NCBI GenBank assembly: GCA_024509875.1
Contig: JAMPIV010012266.1
Coordinates: 124,001 to 188,000, forward strand
Direction: 5' to 3'
Source of the DNA: Oreohelix idahoensis
Taxonomy: Eukaryota; Mollusca; Gastropoda; Stylommatophora; Oreohelicidae
DNA: 64,000 nucleotides
Part shown: positions 55,771-64,000 of the stretch, one piece after another
Position numbering within the stretch: position 1 is the stretch's first letter
Layout of the letters: each line of letters opens with the position of its first letter
Program-made: the position numbers and the translations under genes
The notes under the pieces: generated by a model
The model's input: only the letters and a program-made list of their open reading frames with translations
What the model was told of the DNA's origin: nothing
Databases searched by the model: none

Positions 55771-56643
55771 AACAGGTCCAGGGTACAAACCAGGGTACGC
55801 GTCCATGGTACCAAAGATTACCCTTACCCACCATACCCTATCAAATAGGTTATCATACCCAACCATATCCTATCAACCAGTAACCCATTCCATACCACAC
55901 ATCCCATAAACAGAAGAGGTATTCAGCAGAGGTGACTTACCCCATCCTTATCTGTGATGTGCACTGAGTCCAGGGAAGCAAACTCTGACACCCTCTGAGC
56001 CCATTAACTGTTATGAGATCAACCTGCTGGGGCAGACCAAACCAAGAGAGTCCGAACACAAACCATCTCCGCAGCTACTACAGTCCTTGAGGAGATGAGT
56101 ATAAATCCCTACCAGCAACACTACCATAGAAAAGATCTCTGGTCCAAGTGATGACCACACTAGTTGATTTTTTTTAAATAAACAGTAGAGCTAAACTATT
56201 TTTCATATTTATATGTATATAAAGAAATGAAAGATTCTATACCCTTTTATCCAATTTAACATAACAGAGTCTGTTGTTATTTTTCTTGTTAACTTTATTT
56301 GGGTTGTATTTTGTTTTAAATATAAATCTACACCCTGGGGGCTCAGCCATAATTCAATTAACTTCTATTGGGTCGGGATATTTTAATTGTGGCTGGACAC
56401 CAAATCTCTTTCTCAACCTTGTGTGCTTTACACAGTCCTTTTGTAGGATTCCTGAGGAAGAATTTATCGTCCAGAAAATATCCTGTTTAGGTACCAGAAT
56501 TCTCTTTTAAGTAAATTTCTAGTACACTATTTCCCGAGGAGAGGCAGTTCTATTATAAACTCGGAAGCTATCAATAAGACATTATTATCTGTATTCTTCC
56601 ATTCCGTTCAAGCTGTCCTATCTCCTCAAAACGCCTCGCGAGA

Positions 56644-57063
56644 ACTGGGACGCTCGTGTCCGGGATAAACTCTTATTTCATATTTAGACACTTGTCTGAG
56701 ATATGAAAACTCTCTATCTTTCCTAGACCACTACTGCTGTAGGTACTTGTCACTTATTGGTGTCCAAATCTAGGATTAGATTAAAGAGGGGACATATAAA
56801 TTACCCTAGACTAAAATACATATAATTTTTTGCAAGACAAACAGATTTTAAGTTTTGTTATGAGAACTCTTCTTGGTGGTACTGCTGGAAATTAGTTACC
56901 TATTGTTAACTAATTTTTAATTTGATGGTTATAAATGCTGGTTTGATTTAATATATGGTTTTGTAATACTTTAGTATAGTTAAGACTATAGAAAGTATTT
57001 TGCCTTAATTATTATTTGTGAGTTAGAGATCTCATACTCGCTCAACGAACCACTACGGATATA
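56644..57063 (+). other. G4 leader
   Basis: TGGGACGCTCGTGTCCGGGA starts at 56,646, a primer-binding-site candidate; it also holds a short stem, GGGACGC..GTGTCC. The rest is AT-rich, without an ORF. Confidence 0.5.
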
Positions 57064-59079
57064 ATGGAAGAATCTGTAGAGTTGAATGAGTGGAGAACAT
57101 TCTGGACAGAGTTAGCCATTGAGTGTGAACTCTCTGGAGAAGAACTGGATACTTTTGTTTCACAAAAGATGGAAAAATGCAGGATGAGAGAAGCAGAAAG
57201 GAAGAAATGGAGAGCAAAATACACGGAAGAGAATGTGGAACATGAGAGACAAAGACAAGAAAAATCCCTCCAGTGTAAGGAAGAACTGGAAACTCAGTTT
57301 CAACCTACAAATATGGAATCCAGGGATAAACTTGAATCTAGGAATACTCATCATGCCACTCCTTTGCCAGTTGCATCACCATCTTCAGTGGTAAATATAA
57401 CTGCACCACATGAAGCCAAGTCTATGTCTCAGAATTCAGGCTCAGACAGAGCAGAGGTACGGATATCTAAACGGAGACAACTAGACTATCCTGAAAACAA
57501 GATTAAGCACAGCTGTGCTAATAATCTGAAGAGACCTTCCTCATCCTCCGCAAAGACTCACAACAGGCATATCAACAACAACCGCACCAACAACCTGGTA
57601 AATAGGATCGCTCAACCAAATAGGATCACTCAACGGAAAAGGATTACGCAACCCTATGAGAGGGGAAGGGATGTTCTTGAACATCACCTGTCGGCCAACT
57701 TACATCAGTTAGACTGTATGCGCCGAGACCCAATCCCACAGACTTCTTACAAAGCTAAGGTCCCTACCATGGATGGGAACTTGACAAAGGCCCGGAGTGG
57801 ATGCAGGGATTCTCAAAATGTGGAGACTGCCACAGTAAATGGAGAAGAAATCACCTGTTTGTATTATCAAGGTCTTGGTTGTGATGCCCTTGTCTCAGCC
57901 TCTGTTATCGACCTTGATCAAGTCACCGAAGAGGATGTTGAGGTAACAGCACCCATGATAATCAACAGAAGGATGATTTTGCCTTTAGCTTATGTAGAAG
58001 TTAGGTCGAACTTTGTAAACGGCAAAGTAAAGGCCGCAATATTAGATGAACGAATTTACCCGATACCTCAAGGAGGGAAATATATCATCTTAGGAGACTC
58101 AGCATGATCCAGAGATGGCGTGACTGAACAGGCTATGGAGACTCCAATGCCTATCTCATCTTCCAACATTTTCACTGAAAAGTTGGAAGAGTGCAAAGGG
58201 ATTGACCACCCCAGTGCACTTAATTCTGAACAAGTTTTGATAGTCTCACCCACTATCTGCATGCAGAAAGTGAAGCCGGGCCAGAATTTCTTGGTACCTG
58301 GTGGGATGAAACATGTTTCAGAAATATCTTCCTTTAACATGGGAGAAGCGGCTGTAGAGGAACAGGACTCTCAGGCACTAAGACTTCACTCAATTCCGAT
58401 AACCTCACCCACTCTCTGGGATCAGAAAGTGAAGCGGGTCCAAATTTCTTTGGTACCTGGTGGGATGGAACATGTTTCAGGAATATCTTCCTTTAACACG
58501 GGAGAAATGGCTAAAGAGGAACATGAGCCTCAAGCACTTAGTCTTCAGTCAATTCCGATAACCTCACCCACTCTCTGGGATCAGAAAGTGAAGAAGGTCC
58601 AAATTTCCTTGGTACCTGGTGGGCAGGAACAACTGGTAGACTTATCTTTCTCTGTCACTGGAGAAACAGGGATAGAAGATCATACACGCTCTCATACCTG
58701 GGTAGATAGGTATGTGTCCTTAGACAGGTCAAGCAATATGACTAAAATAAGGTTGTGTATGAGGCTGGCAACCTCATCACGCAAAACTATTTGCTATAGA
58801 TCCAATTGTAAGCAGAGTGTAGGCTTTAGGGCAAGCTCTTTGCCAGGAGGCAAGCTTCAATGGAGGATCCAGAAGGAGGAAAGGAAGAGTGGGATTATCA
58901 TGCGAGCAAGCTTGCTCAACCCACCTCAACTACTTGTTGAAGAGGAAACGGATAGCCATGTGTGGATTACAGGCATACCGTTCGACAGAGGAAAAGAGGA
59001 AATATTTGGATTGACGGAATGGAGGACACGACACATGAATGTAGTGTCTGACATAAGAGAAGAGTCGGCTCGAATTTAG
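57064..59079 (+). pseudogene. G4 Gag-like protein with decayed protease and repeats
   Basis: One frame of 672 codons broken only by a TGA at 58,105-58,107. Residues 1-85: LSGEELDTFVSQKMEKCRMR then a charged coiled coil, like the start of Gypsy Gag proteins. Residues ~85-250: low-complexity Ser/Asn/Arg-rich. Residues ~258-345: protease-like, VNGEEITCLYYQGLGCDALV ... PLAYVEVRSNFVNGKVKAAI ... ILGD, but the catalytic Asp-Ser/Thr-Gly is replaced by Gln-Gly-Leu (Gln at residue 269), so it cannot be an active aspartic protease. After the TGA, 2.7 tandem units of 53 residues (58,246-58,690), then a basic Ser/Arg-rich end. No capsid core, RT, integrase or RNase H. I do not recognise the repeat domain. 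Confidence 0.7.
58246..58690 (+). repeat. 159-bp in-frame tandem repeat in the G4 ORF
   Basis: Units begin with Ser-Pro-Thr at 58,246, 58,405 and 58,564, exactly 159 bp (53 codons) apart; the third is partial. Conserved parts are SPT-W-QKVK, SLVPGG, H-S-ISSFN-GE and QAL-L-SIPIT. Confidence 0.9.
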
Positions 59080-59113
59080 TTGGCCGTTGGCCGAACTTTC
59101 AAAAGGGGGCTTA

Positions 59114-61669
59114 TGTCGTGGAACGACTCTCCCCGACTTCTTTTCTTCTGTCTATTATTTTTTTTTCCCTCTACAAATTTCTCCTATCATTTGACAAGAA
59201 ACCTAAAGTCTCTCTCTCTCTCTCGCTAGTCTTAGATTTAACAGTATTTCACTAGCTGAATTCTCACGGCAAAAGGTAATAAATTATTCCCCCACCAGCG
59301 AAAGTCGAAGGTGGAACACAGTACAACGATTCGAACAGGAAGTCGACCGTCTTTGTTGTTCACGAACTGGACGCATGTAAAACAGCCGGAAACGATGGAC
59401 GCTAGTGCGAGTTGAAATGAAGGTAACTTTATACCCCTGGGACCAGAACAGAATTTGCACACAACCCACCCCTGCCCGGAACAGATCCTGGAATATTGGA
59501 GGGAATTTTCTGCATTCTTCTTGTAACCATCATTCGGAGCAGACAGACTCTGGGCCCAAGTGGGCATTTCATGTTGCGAAATAGTTGTAGTGAATTCGTT
59601 GAGCGAAGTAAGTAGATCTAATACTGCTGATTTTATAACATGATTAATCATATGTTTATCAACAGCTTGCTATTGCAGTAACTTTTTAAACAAAGTTTTA
59701 AATGCATTTCTAATTTCAGTGACCATAATTGTTATTTGCATATTTGCAGAGCACTCAAACTAATGTATGAGTTTGTTGGTCAATAGACCTAATTAACTCC
59801 TGATCTTTATCTCACAGCCTGGCAGAAATAAGACAGGGTTAAAATAATTGATGTATATTATTGTTGTTTCTTTGAGATTTGCATATTGACCCAAGCAAAA
59901 TAGAAGTGTATTAGTGGTTCTTCTATTTTCTATTTCTTATAAGACTTCTGTGTTCTCTGCCAAGACTACAAACTTGATAACAGTGTTCTCAATCACTTCT
60001 TCTCACTTTGTCACATAAGGGACATTAATGTGTTTTTCATTATGGAAGGTTCTTTACATGTATTTAATGCAATCCTATGCATATACCATGTTGTATGATT
60101 GAAGAACTATTTTATTATCAGTTATATGAATGTTATTTTCTACAGGAACCAGGACTTTAAGAATGTTTACAATTATTTAGCTATTTGATGAATTTACCAC
60201 TTGACTGACAAAATGTAAGTCAGCAGTTCTCAAGCCTTGAGACCATGACTACCCTCCATATGATTTACTGCTCCAGTATCAAGAATGTAAATCATTGGTT
60301 CTCAGACCTTGGCAGCAATGACCCCCCAACAGGTTAAAGCAGCATAGAAAACTATTACCCAGTGGTTCTCAAACCATTGTTGACAGTGACCCCAGAATTA
60401 AATACTGCTTTATGGGCACTAGGTGAACCAGTGGTTCTCAACCATTTGATGACCCCAGCACATACCTCACAGTTTGTGAAACTCATTGCCCACATGGTGA
60501 CAACCACTGCTGTAAATAAGCAGACAGCCAGATAGAGACTGAGAACTCAAGATACGCTATAATGTCAGTTAAGAAGTGGTAGTTCATAGATCACATTGTT
60601 AATGAATGGTAGTTAACCTTGTGTTAATTTAATTTCTGATGGACGCTTACCAGCCATCAGACTTAGGAGATGACTGCTCTTGAAACCACTAATGGGATTT
60701 AAATTGTTTCCAGTCCACCCAGGTTGCGGTTACAAGGTAGAAACCCAGGTTGCGGTTACCACGTACAAATCCAGGTGGCGGTTACCAGATACCTAAAACA
60801 GGTCCAGGGTACAAACCAGGGTACGCGTCCATGGTACCAAAGATTACCCTTACCCACCATACCCTATCAAATAGGTTATCATACCCAACCATATCCTATC
60901 AACCAGTAACCCATTCCATACCACACATCCCATAGACAGAAGAGGTATTCAGCAGAGGTGACTTACCCCATCCTTATCTGTGATGTGCACTGAGTCCAGG
61001 GAAGCAAACTCTGACACCCTCTGAACCCATTAACTGTTATGAGATCAACCTGCTGGGGCAGAACAAACCAAGAGAGTCCGAACACAAACCATCTCCGCAG
61101 CTACTACAGTCCTTGAGGAGATGAGTATAAATCCCTACCAGCAACACTACCATAGAAAAGATCTCTGGTCCAAGTGATGACCACACTAGTTGATTTTTTT
61201 TTAATAAACAGTAGAGCTAAACTATTTTTCATATTTATATGTATATAAAGAAATGAAAGATTCTATACCCTTTTATCCAATTTAACATAACAGAGTCTGT
61301 TGTTATTTTTCTTGTTAACTTTATTTGGGTTGTATTTTGTTTTAAATATAAATCTACACCCTGGGGGCTCAGCCATAATTCAATTAACTTCTATTGGGTC
61401 GGGATATTTTAATTGTGGCTGGACACCAAATCTCTTTCTCAACCTTGTGTGCTTTACACAGTCCTTTTGTAGGATTCCTGAGGAAGAATTTATCGTCCAG
61501 AAAATATCCTGTTTAGGTACCAGAATTCTCTTTTAAGTAAATTTCTAGTACACTATTTCCCGAGGAGAGGCAGTTCTATTATAAACTCGGAAGCTATCAA
61601 TAAGACATTATTATCTGTATTCTTCCATTCCGTTCAAGCTGTCCTATCTCCTCAAAACACCTCGCGACA
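59114..61669 (+). repeat. G4 3' LTR (2,556 bp)
   Basis: TGTCGTGGAA...CGCGACA, uninterrupted. It carries 48 bp (about 59,358-59,406, GTTCACGAACTGGACG...) that the 5' LTR lacks at the R2 site. Otherwise nearly the same as the 5' copy, so G4 is fairly young even though R2 looks old. Confidence 0.92.
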
Positions 61670-62397
61670 CTAGTATAGCACCGCTAAAAACCATCAGTGG
61701 AGAGAAGCTAACCGATAAGGGTAAGCAGATAGAGAGGTGGGTCGAGCACTACTCTGAGCTTTATGCTAGAGAAAATACCGTTACGCCTGCAGCCCTTGAT
61801 GCTGTCAAATGTCTGCCAACTATGGAGGAGCTGGATGCCGAACCAACATTAGAGGAACTCAGCAAGGCCATTGATAGCTTGGCCTCTGGCAAAGCACCAG
61901 GCAGTGATGGGATTCCTCCTGATTTAATCAAATGCTGTAAGAGCACGCTATTACATCCCCTGCATAGGATGCTGTGCCAGTGCTGGGAAGAGACAACTAT
62001 TCCTCAAGACATGCGAGATGCCAAGATTGTAACACTGTACAAAAATAAAGGAGACAGAAGTGATTGCAATAACTACAGAGGCATCTCTCTTCTTAGTATT
62101 GTTGGTAAGGTTTTTGCCAAAGTCGTCTTAATGCGACTACACAAGTTAGCTGAGCGCATATATCCAGAGTCACAGTTTGGATTCCGAGCTGGTAGATCAA
62201 CAACAGACAAGATCTCTGTACGCCAGCGTCAGGAAAAATCAAGAGAGGAGAAAAGGCCTTTATATATCGCCTTTATAGACCTCACAAAAGCATTTGACCT
62301 GGTTAGTAGGGATGGACTCTTCACAATCCTCCTGAAAATATGCTGCCCTTCTAAAATGCTGGAAATGATAAAGTCATTCCATGACGACATGAAGGGT
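61670..62397 (+). pseudogene. LINE reverse transcriptase, cut at both ends
   Basis: Readable from 61,672 to ~62,397 (ORF with ATG 61,822-62,427). APLKTISGEKLTDKGKQIER and WVEHYSELYARE are the pre-RT linker; then LASGKAPGSDGIPPDLIK, LYKNKGDRSDCNNYRGISLL, FGFRAGRSTTDKI (RT motifs 0-2) and FIDLTKAFDLVSRDGL (motif A with Asp). It stops within motif A-B spacing because R3 begins at 62,398; the last eight codons of the ORF belong to R3. Left edge is the G4 insertion. Motif B and the catalytic pair are absent. A well-kept RTE/CR1-like LINE fragment. Confidence 0.88.
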
Positions 62398-64000
62398 GTC
62401 ATGAAATATTCTAATCCACATATATAAATTATTAGGTAAATATGAAGCCTAACAAATAAAATTAATAAAGAGAAGAGCAATGGAAAAATGACAGTGCTGT
62501 CACAAGGAATGTACTCGAAATCCCCCTTGTTTTCTGCGTCGTCTGCAAATTGTAACGCTTTCACGTTGATATAAAAGCTTACTGTATTATTACCCGCTTT
62601 CTTCAATGAAACGTGTGCTGTATTTCTTGGAAAAACATTGAGACGTACTGCGTAATGACCTAAATTAATCCTAACATTAATTATATTACGTTACCAAAAC
62701 GAACGAACAGATGGACAAAAGGATAGCGAGAGGGGAGGGCTGAAAATCAGGAACGCATGCAACACGCGACGCGCGATATACAAATGCTGGCATCACGCGT
62801 GTAAGTCTACAAGCACTAACTTTTTCAGACGGACAGTGATAAAATACACTACCCTTTCCCAGAGTTAGGTTTATAAATCATAACAAACTCTTATTAGAAA
62901 AGATAACAATAGATGGGTTTACGTTTGAACACATAACAGTACCCAGACAGCACATCTTCCAAACAGGAGGTAGAAGAAATTACATATTTTGAACGCAGCC
63001 ACGTAGCTCCTTTAAATTAGTATTTTTGGGTTCCTTAGGGCTTGCTGACAAATAATATGTAAAACGTTACGCAAATAGTCCAGGAATTAATAAATTATAC
63101 CCAAAATAAAATATTGGGGGTGCCTGACAGCATAAAATCATTTCTGCTCATAAGATTTTTTTTTAACGTGTTTGAAAAAAATTTACGTTACAGAAATAGC
63201 CTACCATGTAAACTTCAAATTGATTGGAGCGCAACAAATGAAAGCCTAACCACGATTGGTCGGGCTATAAATACTATCTTGGTTGTTAGGGGAGACGGGA
63301 AAAGATAACATTTTTTCAAACACTTATCGAAACGTGGCTCATTGGCCAGTCTCGCTGATATACACACTTGGGAGCGTTAGTTCGAGACCACTTGTTTAAA
63401 TGATCCTGATAAAGCATCAGTGCGTTGAAGCCAGCTAACATTTGGCTAAATAAAAGCCTGGAAGATAAGCAGAAGGAAATTTGTGCCAGTTTGTGCCAGA
63501 ATTCATTGCTAATCAACGTATCTGTGTTATTCGTATGAATTGTGGTAAGCTTGAACCATTTAATATCTTTTAATGAAAATTGAATGTGAATTGTTGATTT
63601 ATGCCTGTATATATATATGTGTAGTTCAGTGGCAAACGTGAGGTAAAGCCTAAAATGCTCCAGCCTGAACAGAGGGTGTCGGAGAGAAGTAAAACGGCAT
63701 GGAATGGCCAAACAGTACACTGACACCTGGATGATTGACTAGAAAGAAATAATGCTGGAAGTGCAGAGGCGTAGTGACCATTAAGGATGGTAATGCTGGT
63801 ATAAAGTATTTCAGATGAAGCTGACTGTTGGCCTAACGCTCTGAACGCAATGTTTGTGCTGTATTGTGATCAGTGTAAAAGAGAATATAAATTAGTTATG
63901 AAGTAGAAGGTACATCCTTCTTGATTTCAGGGACAGTGGTCTTGATGGTAGTGAGCAGCACCTAGTCAGAGATTTGCTGAATCCAGAGTCGGACAGCATA
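62398..64000. mobile_element. R3: third copy of R, inverted, running off the window
   Basis: The reverse complement of the last ~1.6 kb of R1: it begins TGTCATGAAATATTCTAATC, the inverse of R1's GATTAGAATTTCTCACGACA end, and the window's final bases correspond to R1 near 28,783. It interrupts the LINE at 62,397. ORFs at 62,229-62,606 (minus), 63,114-63,308 and 63,316-63,726 (minus) are not supported; GC-poor with no coding signal. Confidence 0.85.

Larger units (their letters stand above)
51774..56643 (+). repeat. G4 5' LTR, containing R2
   Basis: 51,774-52,020 matches 59,114-59,358; 54,386-56,643 matches ~59,410-61,669. Between them lie ~74 bp of unmatched sequence and R2. The last bases are CGCGAGA against CGCGACA in the 3' copy. 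Open frames at 54,371-54,625 (minus), 55,698-55,909 and 56,274-56,510 recur in the 3' LTR and are not genes. The (CT)n run near 51,870 is longer here than in the 3' copy. Confidence 0.88.
51774..61669 (+). mobile_element. G4: non-autonomous LTR element with ~2.56-kb LTRs
   Basis: LTRs start TGTCGTGGAA and end CGCGACA (TGTCG/CGACA inverted ends). The 3' LTR is 2,556 bp; the 5' LTR is enlarged by repeat R2. CTAG occurs on both outer sides (51,770-51,773; 61,670-61,673), a 4-bp duplication. The internal region (56,644-59,113) is only ~2.5 kb and encodes one long ORF with no RT, integrase or RNase H, so the element must rely on enzymes from elsewhere. A purine tract AAAAGGGGGC precedes the 3' LTR. 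Confidence 0.88.

Noticed and set aside
55698..55909. Pair of overlapping ORFs repeated at 60,724-60,935
   Set aside because: They arise from the 26-bp repeat in both G4 LTRs and lack any other support.
62229..62606. FADD-like motif on the minus strand as an RT active site
   Set aside because: It lies in R3, where R1 reads FADEVENK; the flanking residues do not fit an RT palm.

Overview
The window looks like a gene-poor, transposon-packed stretch of an invertebrate animal genome. I found no host gene, rRNA or tRNA gene, or CRISPR array. The tRNA-derived SINEs, the LINE 3' ends with short tandem tails, and Ty3/Gypsy elements with integrase upstream of reverse transcriptase (as in the Gmr1 group) fit a marine invertebrate, perhaps a mollusc; that is inference and weak.

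Layout. 1-10.1 kb holds fragments: a terminal repeat shared with ~42.0 kb, a SINE, LINE 3' ends, a 145-bp AT microsatellite, a 128-bp satellite, a 44-bp minisatellite, and a 5'-truncated CR1/Jockey-like LINE (8.0-10.1 kb). 10,393-31,681 is one retrotransposon (called G1) opened up by two later insertions. G1 has 1,582-bp LTRs. Its 3' LTR is cut by a second complete Gypsy element (G2, 18,899-27,964, duplicated target GTATG) and by a 2.4-kb solo-LTR-like repeat (R1, 27,984-30,384, duplicated target GACTA). The three pieces of that LTR sum exactly to 1,582 bp, and G1 itself is flanked by GTGAC. 31.7-42.7 kb is again fragments: SINE, LINE tails with minisatellites, a LINE RNase H piece split by a hAT-type MITE, a Tc1-like transposon inside a LINE, and a Pif1/Helitron-type helicase piece. 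42,773-51,588 is a third Gypsy element (G3, target ATGAC). 51,774-61,669 is a non-autonomous LTR element (G4) with ~2.56-kb LTRs and one long non-RT ORF; its 5' LTR contains a second copy of R. 61.67-62.4 kb is a LINE reverse transcriptase cut off by a third, inverted R copy that runs off the window.

How the parts work together. G1, G2 and G3 each encode a coiled-coil Gag with an Asn/Arg/Tyr-rich tail, then protease, integrase with a GPY module, reverse transcriptase and RNase H in that order. This is the Copia-like order on a Gypsy-type polymerase. All three carry frameshifts or stops, although the LTR pairs of G1 and G2 are almost identical. G4 keeps a Gag-like N terminus and a protease-like fold without its catalytic motif, so it would depend on other elements for movement.

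All identifications come from reading motifs and comparing segments within the window; no database search was possible.
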